Notes: a model not told the origin generated them from the sequence alone. Counted from the first letter of the stretch, positions 40,001-51,483 are shown. The stretch is 64,000 nt of DNA from Tetrapyrgos nigripes (GCA_013368315.1 JAACJM010000010.1:930001-994000); one strand, 5' to 3'. A program made the numbers and translations.

Positions 40001-40342
40001 CCAGCTTCAGCCAGAGTCGCGGCATTAGAGAGAGCATTCTCGAGGGGTATATCCAAAAAACCAGTATTGGAGATGTTGGAATAACAGTAGAGTAATATAA
40101 TGAGGTATTCCTTGCAAAGTCTCTTACGACAGGGACAGGTCTATTGGTCTCGAGAACGCAACTTGAGCATTACTTGGACGTACAAGAGAAAGCTTTGGAT
40201 CTGCGAGTTTGTCAAGGGTTGAATAGACCTGGTCGACAATTATACGGTCTGCGACTTGAAGGGACTCTGCAGACTCCAAATTCTTGACGAGGACGTAGTG
40301 AGACCTGCTCGAAGCACCAGACTCGATGAAAGGAACGTTCAT
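37004..40342 (-). CDS. AP-4 complex epsilon-like adaptin (large subunit)
   Basis: Exons complement(37004..37158, 37230..37521, 37580..37870, 37929..38006, 38065..38189, 38242..38427, 38485..38761, 38829..39111, 39155..39232, 39288..39418, 39465..39624, 39679..39800, 39853..39926, 39975..40122, 40184..40342); 852 residues. The N-terminal half is an adaptin HEAT-type trunk; NHHLQLLLVNTLRKDLES and IPAIQSRLEDLLQH track AP-4 epsilon more closely than gamma or alpha adaptins. A Ser-rich hinge follows, then a C-terminal appendage-like domain. AP-4 coats vesicles leaving the trans-Golgi. The chosen start (MNVPFIESGASSRSHY) matches where adaptin similarity begins; an in-frame ATG at 40441 adds 33 residues and would overlap the BUB2 start. 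Subtype assignment is less sure than adaptin family. Confidence 0.78.
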
Positions 40343-40439
40343 CGTCGGTTGGATTTGACGTGAAAGTAGGGAACAAATTTGAGTCACGTCCGCACACCTC
40401 TTCCCGACGCCATCAGCTGCAGCTGCACCTCCTGACATC

Positions 40440-41683
40440 ATGTCTTCATCTGCTGTTCACTCCTTTAACAAACTACTCACAAAACCAAAGTATTCCTCAA
40501 AGTCAAAAGCCACAGAAGTTGACGATGACTCTAATCTCAAGAAACTGCGCCGATTGATACTCATTGAGGGCATACCGTCTACTTCTGTGGGCGTCCTTTT
40601 CCTCCCGGTTTCTTCATCTTCACTCAGATAATTCAGGATCCTACACTACGGCCACGGATATGGAAAATCTTGCTGCGCATAACCAATCTCTCGTCGGACA
40701 AATATCTCGGCTATGTCAGTCGGGGGCCATGTCATGATAGGGAAAAAATTAGGAATGATACATTTAGGTGAGTTTTCGAAGAGTCGCCATTCTGAAGTAC
40801 TCTCATGTTCTTCTTCCCTCTTTCAGGACTCTGGCAACAGATAAAGGTTTTCAGGAGCGAGTCCGGGAAGACATGCTTATCCGCCTTTTAGACGCTTATG
40901 TATGGAGGAATTCAGGTGAGCTATCTGACCTTTACTCGTCTACTCTATGCTATGCTAACAAACCTGCTCAGAAAAGCAAGAAGATATGAATCACCTCGAT
41001 TTCTGTTATGTCCAGGGAATGAATGTTCTCGCTGCCCCTTTTCTTTACACCATGCCCTCCGAAATCGAAGCCTTTTTCTGTTTCGCCAAGTTCATTGAGG
41101 AATGTTGTCCTTTGTACGTTCAGCCGACTTTGGAAGGTGTTCATCGAGGACTCCGAGTGAGCATTGCCTGCTGGCTCTCGACTTCACAAACTGACATATC
41201 TCCAGCTCGTCGACAAATGCTTGAAGATCGTCGACCCGGAACTATTCGCATACCTTCGCTCAAAACATCTTAACGCAGAGTTATATGCGTTTCCTTGTGC
41301 GTGTATTACCCTGCTCTCGTCTTTAAGGTCACGCTGACATTGCATCCTTTAGCAATATTGACGTTCTGTGCATGCACTAAACCTCTAGATCAAGTCCTGC
41401 TACTCTGGGACTTTCTCCTTGCGTTTGGTGTACATCTGAATGTACTTTGTGTTATTGCACAACTGTTATTAATGCGGGACGAAGTGATGTCTTCACCAAG
41501 GTAAGCCAATATGCTCTATAAGCGTCGAATTTCCATTCTGACTCAATCTTCAGTCCCATGAGACGACTCCGTACCTTCCCCGATCTGGAGGCGCTACCTG
41601 TGATCGGTATAGCGGTGACACTGGTCCGCGACCTTCCAGCAGATTTGTACGACGAGCTTGTCAGGCACCCTTACGAGATCTAG
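40440..41683 (+). CDS. BUB2: Bub2/Cdc16 mitotic-exit GTPase-activating protein (TBC domain)
   Basis: Exons 40440..40586, 40637..40767, 40827..40915, 40972..41156, 41206..41296, 41353..41500, 41554..41683; 306 residues, the same length as yeast Bub2. The TBC domain carries the arginine-finger motif IRNDTFR and the glutamine-finger motif YVQGMNVLAAPF, both expected for an active Rab/Ras-like GAP. SKHLNAELYAFP and LLWDFLLAFGVHLNVLCVIA are strongly Bub2-like. With Bfa1 it inactivates the Tem1 GTPase and holds mitotic exit (or septation in the Cdc16 homologue) until the spindle is positioned. Divergent from the AP-4-like gene with at most 97 bp between starts. Confidence 0.92.
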
Positions 41684-41887
41684 TGTGTACTTTCATATGT
41701 ATTAATTATGTAGGTGTATGGTGTGTACGGTAGTGTAATATTGACTAGGAACCCTTCTGCCTATGTGCATCCTTTATTATCTATCACAGTATGTACGTAC
41801 CTGGTGGAACAGGCAAAATTGAAAACAAACCGACAGTGTATGTACGTGCTATATACAAAACGATTGTGACGACTTCAAGTCCTCTTT

Positions 41888-43793
41888 TCAATAAGGCCAA
41901 CGGAAGGATTTTACCTCCATGTCGGTCTTGTTCATATACTCGACATGGGCCTCTTCTTTCTCTGCTTGTTGCTTCTCGGAATCTGTCAATAACGAGTCTC
42001 GCCGGTTGTTCCATCTCCAATGGCAGAACGCAATCAGAGCTAATCCCGCACCGTTAAAAACGAACCCAATAAGCATCTGAAAAAGACGTCAGCCACTTCT
42101 GTTCATAATAAAGCAAAAGCCAAACCATACTCCAGTCTTTGCACCGATGTACTTTGGTGCATCTGAATCCCGGAAAATATTTGACCCTATAATGTTCCCT
42201 GCAGCATAGAACACTTGATAGACGATATAAAAAACAATCCTTTTCGTCTGACCGCTGATCATGCTGGACATCCAGGAAAGCAAATAAATGACAGCGACGG
42301 GCCACCAGAATACTGCGGATGTGAGGTTCTATAAGCAAAACAGATGTCTCATACGGCACGCCGCTGCTACTCACCTAGACAGTATCCTGCAAATTGTGCA
42401 TTACGCGGGACTCCGTCACCAATCATCATAGCAGCACCCACGATAGCAACGGCAATCATAGAGAGGCCAGGTACAATACGAGTCTTCGTGATACGAGCTA
42501 TGAGGTAACCAGCGGCGACGGCGACTATTTCTGAGCCTCCAGTTGACATGCCCAGGAGTAAAGAATCAAGGGAGGAGAAACCGAAGCCCTAAGAAGAATA
42601 CATCATTCTCAAACGGATTGTGTCGTGAAAGACATGAACGTACCTTAACAATGACAGCGCCAAAGGAGCTGACACCTCCGTTTGGTATCCCTGCATAGGT
42701 ACTACTGAGGACCTACATTTCTCCGTGGCGTGAAAGAACGTACCAGCTGTCAGAATTGCCAAAGCCAAGCAATACAACCTAGGATCCTTGAGAGCTTCGA
42801 AAAGCTGGTATTTTTCAAACGTGTACGAGACCGTCCCAGTTTTGTTTGTACTGATTCGCTGCATTGCGACCACACGTTCAGCCTTTGTGAGGAACCAGGC
42901 TTCGCTAGGCGAAGAGGGAACGATGAAGAAACAGAGGAACCCGAATGCGATGGTGATGACACCCGGAATAATGAATTGTGTCTGCCAATGATTCAGAGCC
43001 CCTGTATCCGTCTGGAGTAATTTCCATGCAACTGCGCCACCCAGTATCTGTCGATACTTTGTCAGGACTCTGAAATGAATATACATATTCAACACAAGGA
43101 CATACCTGAGAAACACCGACGGTCCCAAACCAAAGAGAGACACGCGCGGTTTGTTCTTCCCGTTTGTAATACATTCCCGTAATGAGGGTGAAAGCAGGTA
43201 TGTTGACCGACTCTGCGACACCGAGGAGGAAACGGCAGACCGCAAGACTGGCGAAATCATGACAAGCAGCATGGCATGCAAGGATTACACCCCAAGCAAC
43301 AATCGCGACGCTGAGATGCCAACGAATTGGTAGACGCTGGAGGAGGTAAGCTGCAGGTAACTGCCATGCCAAGTAACCGCTGCATTCTCCATATTAGCTT
43401 GAAAGATGACAGGATTCTTACGCTTTACGAACAAGTAGAATAGGGAGCCGAGCCATGAAAACTGCTGACCGGTAAGATGTGCGTCGACTTTGATGCCCAT
43501 TACTGCCAGAAGGTCGAGTTTAACGTTAGGCGAGTAGAAGTTTCTTCATCGACTCACAGTTTGCATAAGATATCGTAGACTTGTCCCAAAACTGCAATAG
43601 ATTTGAGATCATCATCATCCTGAAAAGAAGGGTTATTCACGTTAAGCGAAAGCTGGAGGGAACTTGGCACGCACGGGATGAGGACTAGGTCAATTTTGCG
43701 CAAGACCACAGCAGGATCGACCGACTCCAAGTCGAGAGCATCATTAGAACGGTGCTCGGAGGAGACCTTCTCGTCGACAGAAGAGTCACTCAT
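41888..43793 (-). CDS. MFS transporter, Dal5/Tna1-type anion:cation symporter
   Basis: Exons complement(41888..42076, 42131..42312, 42375..42588, 42644..42690, 42744..43047, 43106..43379, 43433..43502, 43558..43619, 43675..43793); 486 residues, normal for the allantoate/nicotinate permease family. The first half has helix 1 (NLLQFWDKSTISYANLMGI), FYFGYLAWQLPAAYLLQRLP, GVAESVNIPAFTLITGMYY and YKREEQTARVSLWFG; the second half has GIPNGGVSSFGAV. Three junctions look frame-shifted if the nearest splice sites are used, but alternative GT and AG positions (donor at 43432, acceptors at 42691 and 42313) restore family sequence, so the gene is intact. Substrate (allantoate, nicotinate, other organic anions) is unknown. 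Its start faces a Zn2Cys6 regulator. Confidence 0.88.
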
Positions 43794-44355
43794 GGTTGAC
43801 GAAGAGAAACAGAAGATAGGCCATGTCTCTGGATTAAATTATGACGGACTGAAGTGCGCAGGGTCATGGCTTCCCAAAAAGGACCGGAACTGTCGGAAGA
43901 GAATATTCAAACATTCCTTTTCTGTCTTGTAATGCTCCCGGTCAAATGTCATCTTGTTCTTCCGGATAATTCTCAGTTGCGATGTTTCACAGGTTTTCTG
44001 ATGTCTGCAGAAGGCTCAAGAACTTGAAGAAGCTTTGAGATTCCGATTCGAAGCCATTTGATGAGACTCTGGCCATACCGTTAGTGGTTCTTTTGATCTA
44101 TATGATTTACCGACACAAGCTGTCAAAATATCCTGTGCTTAGGTATTAGTTCAAACACTTCGCCCAGACAAGGTACTAACTTCGGTGAGAGGGGGAGTCG
44201 TGTAATGATGGTAGTACTCTACTACTCTATACCTTTGTATACTTAAAATGCCGTCGGTCATTCGCCACCCTGACCGCGTAACAGCTCGCAACGCGACGCA
44301 TAGCACATTGTTTTCACAGAGTTATGTAAGGTTTCAATCCAGACCTCTTTCATCC
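43794..44355. other. Divergent promoter region (MFS transporter / Zn2Cys6 regulator)
   Basis: 562 bp between divergent starts. No clear CGG triplet palindrome of the Zn2Cys6 type could be picked out by eye. The regulator might start at 44248 instead, which would shorten this gap. Confidence 0.55.
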
Positions 44356-46927
44356 ATGTCTTCCTCCTCTACTCCGCCCAGTCAAGCTTCAATGCTCGGT
44401 TCATTCTCAGTTCAGGAGCATATCACAGTCCCCGTCCGTGAGCGGGTCCGTTCAAGTAGGGCTTGTCGTCTCTGTAGAAAGCAAAAGGTATTTACGCGCA
44501 CAATTTCGTACCCGTTTCATGCTAAGCAACCGAAAGACGCGATGTGAAGGCGGGAATCCTTGTCGGAAATGCAGGGAAACTAGGTCAGATCCGCACATGC
44601 AAACCCATTCGTTTCCATCCCTCATCTTCCGTTAGGACGCAATGTATCTTCGAAAGCGCGGATGAAACACCACCGAGTCTCACAGAGTGCGTTACCGGAT
44701 ATTCCAGCATAACTACCGACTCATCCATTCCCTATGCAGGCGGACGACCGCTTTGGAATCACGTATGGCGACCATCGAGGCTGAGCTAGCGCAGACGAAA
44801 TCTTTACTTGACCGCCTAATGAATCACCAAGCTCACCACTCTTCCTCCTCACCACCAACTCTCATCTCCCCCATTGCATCAAAATCACTTGTCGCGTCCT
44901 CACCAGCAGCTTCCATCTCCAGCGCAGGCTCCCATCCCAAGATTACTCCAAAACCCGCAACCCCTTCAGGTTCTTTGGCGCGCATATTAACATCAACAGA
45001 AGACGAGATTTCTTCGGACAGTATGGTCACCAAACATCAGCTACCAAAACAACCTCTGAAACGACCCCGAGTTGATAGTGTCAGTGCTGAAGATCCATTA
45101 TCTCCAATTGACATTTACGCTATGGCGGAGAACAAAGAGTGTAACCTAGCTTTTGTCATGTGGGTCCATTCCTCGACGAGGTTTCTCAACTAAATGTCTT
45201 TGTAGCTTCAGTCGCAGATGCTCCGCCTATCTACCATTTTTTGACCCAGATCAACAGTATGCGCACTTTTGCCAGTCAACAGAATCACAGACATTATTCT
45301 GGGCTGTCATCGGTACAGGGTCGCGTGAAGCCGAGGAACTCAGTAATCTTCATTCTGTTGCGCTCTCTCGGGCAACGAAATGGGTTCAAGCATCTCTCTA
45401 TGCCCCGCCTTGTACTCTGGACGACTTGAAAGGCTTACTCATTTACATACAATGGCTCGCTACTCCCCGTCCGGTTGGTCACGCTGTTGGATTAGCGTAT
45501 GAGCTGAACCTACACAGGTCAGGCTCTCAACTCTTATCCTTACTTGATGAGATATCAAATTCAACGGATGATGGACATATGAAGCAAAGAGAATTGGCGA
45601 AAGTGGTTGATGAAGTCCGGACATATGCATACCTATTTGTCACCGACCAACTGTGAGTCGCAAATGTTAACAGTAATGGCATTTGAATTCAAGTTTTTTT
45701 TACAGCCTATCATTCGCGTCAGGTAAACCGGCTATCATGACTGAAGGGAACCTCGCAGCGGAACTACGAGCTGTTGTTAGCTTGCCGACTGCTAACGCAA
45801 GGGAAGGGCGTATATTGGCTCAAATCGAACTCCTTAGTATCATCAGTGATTCAACCTGTCTTTGGTGTCTGTCTTTTTGGAGTCTAACACATTTACACAG
45901 ATGGCGTCAAGAAAGATATTATTGGAGCTGGGTCACCGACGACTCCTTTGAATCCCTCGGTCTTGGAATTGCTCAGGGTCAAAAATATGGAAGCTGATGA
46001 TTGGCATACGAGATGGCAAGCATGGGCAAGTGCGTAACTTGATCTACCCTATCAATTCTTGAGTGCTCACTCTTCTTTTAGCACGAATAAATCAAGGTTC
46101 TGGAGTATTTACGATGTCCGCAGCCATAAGCAGTGAGCTTCATTTCCAAGATGTGTAGCAAAAAATTAACGATTATTCAGTTAATTATGTTTGGGGCAAA
46201 ATGCAGATGAATTGCATGACGCTTCACGGCGTGAAACAAGCCACCGATTTTTCACCCACGCGTTTGCAATACCTCGCTGAAGCTGTTAAGTATGCCATGG
46301 AGCTGGTCGTGATTGGTCTGGAGAACTTCAAACCGCCGCTAATAAATTGTAGGTCACTTTACTTACTTCACGGGGAAGCGTGCTCAGAGCAAAACTCGTA
46401 GATGCCAGCAACTTTACGCAGGTTCGCTCCAAGTCTCATTTTTCCTCCATACGCTCCATCTGATCTCCAATTAAACTGCTCTCTAGCTACAGATCACATT
46501 CGGTGCAGTGTTCTGTCTGAAAATCATTCGCTTGCTTCCAGGCCGCTTTGACGAGCATCAAATACTCGGACTGGCAGCTGACACTGCGGTTCTCATGTCA
46601 TATTCGTCAAAGAGCAAACAACTCCACGAACTACTTCTCGCCCTCCTCGAGCAATTCCAAAATGTACCACCATCCTCGTATCTACGGGAGATTAATAAAT
46701 CCCAACCAATCCAACATCTTCCAGCAGGTGCCCCCACGGGTCAGCCTCTGCACAACGGTGTTTCGAATACTGTTCTATCATACCCTCAGCCTCAGCATCA
46801 TATCCAGGCTCCACATCTTGAACCACAGGTTCTCGAGAATGCGAATTTCTGGAATTGGAGTCAGAGTATGCCTATTAATGGGCTCGATGGGTTCTTTGTG
46901 CATAATTCGTACTGGCAGCAGGGATAG
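44356..46927 (+). CDS. Zn2Cys6 fungal transcription factor
   Basis: Exons 44356..44487, 44537..44583, 44636..44686, 44740..45159, 45206..45652, 45706..45836, 45901..46029, 46082..46132, 46181..46348, 46402..46421, 46487..46927; 678 residues (714 if the in-frame ATG at 44248 is used). The six-cysteine DNA-binding cluster CRLCRKQKTRCEGGNPC plus RKCRETRTQC has the perfect spacing C-x2-C-x6-C-x5-C-x2-C-x6-C and is split by two introns. A coiled dimerisation stretch (ESRMATIEAELAQTKSLLD) follows, then a Ser/Pro linker and a helical middle region as in fungal-specific factors. One exon (46402..46421) is 20 nt. It might control the divergent transporter, an inference from position only. Confidence 0.9.
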
Positions 46928-47339
46928 GATGCGTATGTGTATTATTATGTATAGTCGACCTATTATGATACTTAGATACCCATGGACAGACGTATACCGG
47001 CCGACACTCACTCTGTAGGTTTAGACTACCCGGACATAAAAAAGGTGTACTCTGGAGTAGGAGGAAGAAGAGGCATCAACGATACAGTAATCAGCTGGAG
47101 ACCGTACAGGGTATACGAGAGAATAAGGTCAAGATACATTCCGATGATGTACACTAGAGTATGCCTGTACTTGTAATAGTATGGGTTATAGAATGTGTCT
47201 AGCGAGACAGGAGATTAAGGTATATACACGGCTTCTTCTGAATTCTAACATAAAGGGCAAGAATTAGAATTATGAAGATAGAAAGGGAATGGAAAACTAA
47301 TGAAAAATAAGGCAAAAGCAGGGTTCACAGAATGGTCTC
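46928..47339. other. Convergent intergenic region (Zn2Cys6 factor / DOT1)
   Basis: 412 bp between facing stops. AT-rich 3' sequence; nothing else recognised. Confidence 0.6.
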
Positions 47340-49532
47340 TCAGTGATAATCGTCTGGGTCAGAAGGATCAGGGCACCATTTTGTCCTGGTTCGACTTCTA
47401 CTTGAGGGTCTCGAATTCTCAAACTTCTCCCTGATATCCGCATAACCCTTTCTATCCACACGATGGACGTAGTATGTGCCACTACCGTGACCCCAGGAAA
47501 CAGAGCCAGGATAATAGGGGCGTTCTGTGACGTCGAAAATAGCGCTGATATCGTCAACCTAAACAACAACGCAAGTCAACAAAAAATAAACCAGCTCAAA
47601 GACAAAGCTAGCTACGTACATTACGCTCGGTAACACGAGCATTGACGGAAGACACAAAAGGCTTGAGTGAGACTACAAAGGCACCTTCTTTGAGATCCAA
47701 AAACTTCGGTCGCAGGGCTTCATTCACTACAGATATCATAAGCTGACAGACGCGCACATTAAGAGAACATCACTCACGACTTTCTTCAAACACTTTGTTA
47801 TCCACAAGCACCACATCAGCCTGACTTAACAACTCATGCACTCTTGCACTTTTCAGCATATCGCCCTTCTCTACCTCCATCTCACCCACGCGGACTCCCC
47901 ACATCCTACATCGTATCCTGAACTGCTCCATCATGATATCCGCCACCTTTGCCGGATGAGGATTGCACTCGACTCCATAGCTCTTGCATCCTGTCTGCAG
48001 ACTGGCCTGCACGACAATATTACCCACACCAGAACCCAAATCGATAAACAACGAGTTCTCGTTCAGTTTGGTCTCCTGGACAATCTGATATACTAATGAA
48101 GGCATCAACTCGCCATACACCTCGCTCGTAAATGCTTCGTAACGTTTCAAGGTGCGGACATGAGGACCAACACATCTTTGATAATTTTCTTCGATGATCC
48201 GCATTAAGACTTTCTGTGGCAAATGTGTCCATGTCTTGACTTGTTCCATGAAGCGGTTTGGTGTGTAAGAGAGCTCTCCAAAGGGATCGGCATTAGGTCT
48301 TCCCTTCCATTTTCTAAAGAGTTCGTTAATTTTCTTGATGCTGTTTACGAATAGGGGCCCGTCTTGACGATGGATGGCGCGTTGTACAGCGCGAAGATAA
48401 TTTATGCGCGGAGGAGGAGATTCGGCGTCGGATATGGAAGTGAGAGATGAAAGAGAATCAGAGGAACATGTGGATGAACGCGAGTGAGGTGGGGACGGGG
48501 ACGGGGAGAGTGGAGGGGATGCGGCTTCTAAGAGAGATTCACTTGGGATTGGGCCAAGCTCTGCTCTTTGGTCATCATCTAGAAAGACTGCAGAGAAATG
48601 GTCGTCAGAAAGAGGAGTTGGAGCAAATAAACATGCAGACTTGCATTCTGCTATGGTATACAAAGTCTTTTCCAAGTCCAGAATCGGGCTGTAATGGTCT
48701 TTGTCTTTCGGTGCAAGAAGTATAAATCTGGGATAGTGGGTGGGATAGTGGGTGAAAGATGAGTACTGAAAATGGACACTGGCACATTTTGGGAAGGATG
48801 GTAGACCGAAAAAAACACGTACTTTTCCGAAGCACCTGTATTAGGATATTCTAGCACGACCCAGGGGTACTTCTGCGGATGGGGTTCAAAGGATGTATCA
48901 TCCGGGTCCTCTGGGTTTTTGAAGTCTAGAAAAGACAAAAATGAGAAGGACTCGTAAATGAGATATAAAGACGCACAAGCTTTGTAATTCTTCATAAGAC
49001 CCTCTACCACCTTTGCAGAGCTGGAGTGGTCATCTCCTGGATCTCCATTCTCGCTTGTGGCCCAGTAGCGTGCAGGTGTTGGCGAAGAGGAGCCCGTAGG
49101 GAAAAGAGAGGTCGAACGCGATCGACTGGACCTGTACAAGGGTTCTGGTGAAGGTAATGCAGTACTGGGACGTGCTGAAGAGCGTGGTGAGACGCGTTTC
49201 CTGGGTTCACGCTTTTCGGCGCGTGGCTTTTTTGCCGGGCGTGAAGGTTGGGCAGGACTCTTTCGTTTCTTTGTAGGTGAAGACTGCGGTGGAGATGAAG
49301 GAGGTGAAGAGAGCGGTGATGACGAGACTGATGATGAACGTGAAGGAACGGATGCTGGACTGGGGTGGGGCTGCCTGCGGATGATACGCGTTGTTGTGGT
49401 CGTTGTCGACGACGATGGAAAGTTCTTTGACTTTGAGGACGAGAAAAAGTTGAGGTCGCTGGTGGCAGGAATTGGTTGAGACAACATGGTGGGCGACGAG
49501 GCCAAAGAAGACAAATGGCTGGATTCGTTCAT
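47340..49532 (-). CDS. DOT1: Histone H3 lysine-79 methyltransferase Dot1
   Basis: Exons complement(47340..47558, 47620..47726, 47778..48727, 48823..48925, 48977..49532); 644 residues. The N-terminal 190 residues are Ser/Pro/Lys-rich and basic (KKRKSPAQPSRPAKKPRAEK), suitable for nucleosome binding and nuclear import. The catalytic domain is near the C-terminus: FILLAPKDKDHY, YGELMPSLVYQIVQE, the SAM-binding DLGSGVGNIVVQAS, YGVECNP, and VVLVDNKVFEES, corresponding to the NNF-type loop of Dot1. Dot1 methylates H3K79 on nucleosomes in transcription, silencing boundaries and checkpoint signalling. The start lies only 73 bp after the stop of the SEL1-repeat gene on the same strand. Confidence 0.93.
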
Positions 49533-49605
49533 GGATGGCGGTGTTCACCAATACCAAATGGGATTACGTGATTCCTTCCTAGAAATACTACAAAGGACTT
49601 GTATG

Positions 49606-51483
49606 CTATTGAAACTTTTCTTTATAGATCCAGGCAAGTCCAACATCGCTCGCTCCTTGAGCTACAGCAAGCTTGTACCACTTGGCCGCCTCCTTTCGAT
49701 CCTTCTTGCATCCCTTCCCATTCGCAAGACAGAATCCTAAATCGTTCTGAGCATCGGCATCTCCTAGCCCGGCAGCCACTCTGTAATATTTCTGCGTGCA
49801 TGACGTCAGGCACATGAGAATCGGACAAAAATTTACACCTACCACCGCCATCTTCTGATCCTTCGGTACACCCCATCCATGAAAGAAACACTGTCCGACT
49901 TCATAGATTGCAAGAATCAGCTCTGCCCTCACAGCCCCTCGGTCCAACTGCGTATCTCCCCTCGTAGCCTTTTCCAAGTCGTCAACCGCCTCCTCTGCAG
50001 CTTTCCTCAGCCATTTGAACCCTTCCTTCTCATTCTTGTCACAACCCCAACCATGCCGCAGCGTCAAACCCCACATGAGCTTCCCCACACCACACCCTCC
50101 TTCCTCCTTCGCACTTCTTTCAAAATACACAGCTGATTCACCCAATCGGTTTGCTTCATGGTGCTGAATTCCGAGCTGCAGAAATTCCTGGGCTTTGCCG
50201 TCTGTCGGTGCAGGTTGTAACCTAGCCTGCTTTACTAATTCCTGTGTAGAATCAGATCGCAGTGGTGATCGACTTCCGGAGCCCGAGGGTGAATCCAACT
50301 TGAAACCTGTTCCAGTAGGTGACGGCGTCGCGCTATCATAATTATAGTAGGAATAAGTAGAGTAGAGGCTGACTGGTGAATCAGGTCTAATAGAAGGTGG
50401 TTTGCGAGGTAATGAGAGTGGTCCATTCGACCTGTGTACGGACAGGTTCTGAGAGGAGGGTGAGGGGGATATCGGGGATGATGACGACGATGAAGGTAGT
50501 GAATCTCTCAGAGAGAGATGTGAAGTTATATGAGAAAGCTGCCCAGAGGCCATTGTACTCGGTGAAGCCATATGGCTCGGTGAAACAGACCTCATTGAAT
50601 AGTCTGAATGAGAACGAGGAAGGATCTGTCCTGGTGAAAAACTTGGTGAGGAGGAGGATGGGGACGGATATGATGAGACGGAGTGATTTGAAGATGATGG
50701 ATGATTTGAGAGGTTTCGTCGTGAAGCATTGCGCTGCAACACCATCTGTTTCTGTTCCTCTGCAGGCATCAGGACCGGTGCAGCACTGGGTCTAGAAAAA
50801 TTGGAGACTGATGCACCACGAGGACGAACAATAGGGACCCTTCCTGCACCGGGACTCACAACGGGCATCTCGTGTTCCATCGTTATTACCACTGTGGGCA
50901 CGGGTGAGTCGGGAGAGTGCGGTGAATCTGGGGTATCAGTGCGAAATGATGAGCCCATTCCTCGTCTGTCACTTCCGGAGTGATCCAGTGCTGATCCTGG
51001 TCCTATTGTCCCACCCGACTGCCATGAATCCCTCAGAGCAGAGTTGTCTGAATATACCGAAGCGTCGTCGTAGTATGCATAGCCTATATTCTCCTGGTAA
51101 ATGTTTCTGGAATCGACTGATTCTCGGTTTGAAAAGTCGAGAAATGAATTGTTGTCTCGTGAAGAGTTTGTCGCGACAGAGTCTCGGGCAAAATGACTGT
51201 GCAGTAACGGAGAAACCGGAGAGATGTTTGGGTTGGGATAATTGCGGTGTCCTGCTCTCGGAGGGGTTGAAACGGAAAGCTGGGCCTCTGAATGGTCGTG
51301 TTGTTGGGGATTGTAAGGAAAATACGAGCTTGAAGTGCCGGCCGGGGGAGGATATGAAGCAGCATTGGAAAGAGCAGAGGGAGGGTGTTTTGCTCTCCTG
51401 GATGAAGTGCGACGCACGAGAGTATCAAGAGGAGAATCTACATTGAAGGAAGGAGGAGGCTGGCTGTTGACTGGACCTGCCAT
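49606..51483 (-). CDS. SEL1-repeat protein with long Ser/Pro-rich N-terminus (Chs4/Dsf2-like)
   Basis: Exons complement(49606..49791, 49843..51483); 608 residues. About 430 N-terminal residues are low-complexity Ser/Pro/Tyr sequence. The C-terminal part has SEL1-type repeats with the usual A..G..G spacing, e.g. GKLMWGLTLRHGWGC, AIYEVGQCFFHGWGVPKDQ and AQNDLGFCLANGKGCKKD. Such fungal proteins include chitin-synthase activators (Chs4/Skt5) and Dsf2; which group this belongs to is not clear. The intron (49792..49842) is 51 nt, a multiple of three without an in-frame stop, so retention would add 17 residues. Start chosen at MAGPVNSQ; an in-frame ATG pair at 51543 is possible. It lies between two closely spaced same-strand genes. 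Confidence 0.82.
   Translation of the reverse strand: MAGPVNSQPPPSFNVDSPLDTLVRRTSSRRAKHPPSALSNAASYPPPAGTSSSYFPYNPQQHDHSEAQLSVSTPPRAGHRNYPNPNISPVSPLLHSHFARDSVATNSSRDNNSFLDFSNRESVDSRNIYQENIGYAYYDDASVYSDNSALRDSWQSGGTIGPGSALDHSGSDRRGMGSSFRTDTPDSPHSPDSPVPTVVITMEHEMPVVSPGAGRVPIVRPRGASVSNFSRPSAAPVLMPAEEQKQMVLQRNASRRNLSNHPSSSNHSVSSYPSPSSSSPSFSPGQILPRSHSDYSMRSVSPSHMASPSTMASGQLSHITSHLSLRDSLPSSSSSSPISPSPSSQNLSVHRSNGPLSLPRKPPSIRPDSPVSLYSTYSYYNYDSATPSPTGTGFKLDSPSGSGSRSPLRSDSTQELVKQARLQPAPTDGKAQEFLQLGIQHHEANRLGESAVYFERSAKEEGGCGVGKLMWGLTLRHGWGCDKNEKEGFKWLRKAAEEAVDDLEKATRGDTQLDRGAVRAELILAIYEVGQCFFHGWGVPKDQKMAVVGVNFCPILMCLTSCTQKYYRVAAGLGDADAQNDLGFCLANGKGCKKDRKEAAKWYKLAVAQGASDVGLAWIYKEKFQ

Noticed and set aside
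37004..40342. AP-1 gamma or AP-2 alpha adaptin
   Set aside because: The segments NHHLQLLLVNTLRKDLES and IPAIQSRLEDLLQH and the overall length fit epsilon better, although only a tree would be decisive.
41888..43793. MFS gene as a pseudogene with three frame-shifted exon junctions
   Set aside because: Using the nearest obvious splice sites the frame breaks at about 43380-43433, 42700-42744 and 42313-42375. Alternative GT and AG positions a few bases to 20 bases away restore frame and also give better family sequence (FYFGYLAW, AGGIPNGG, LVFWWP). The gene is therefore intact.
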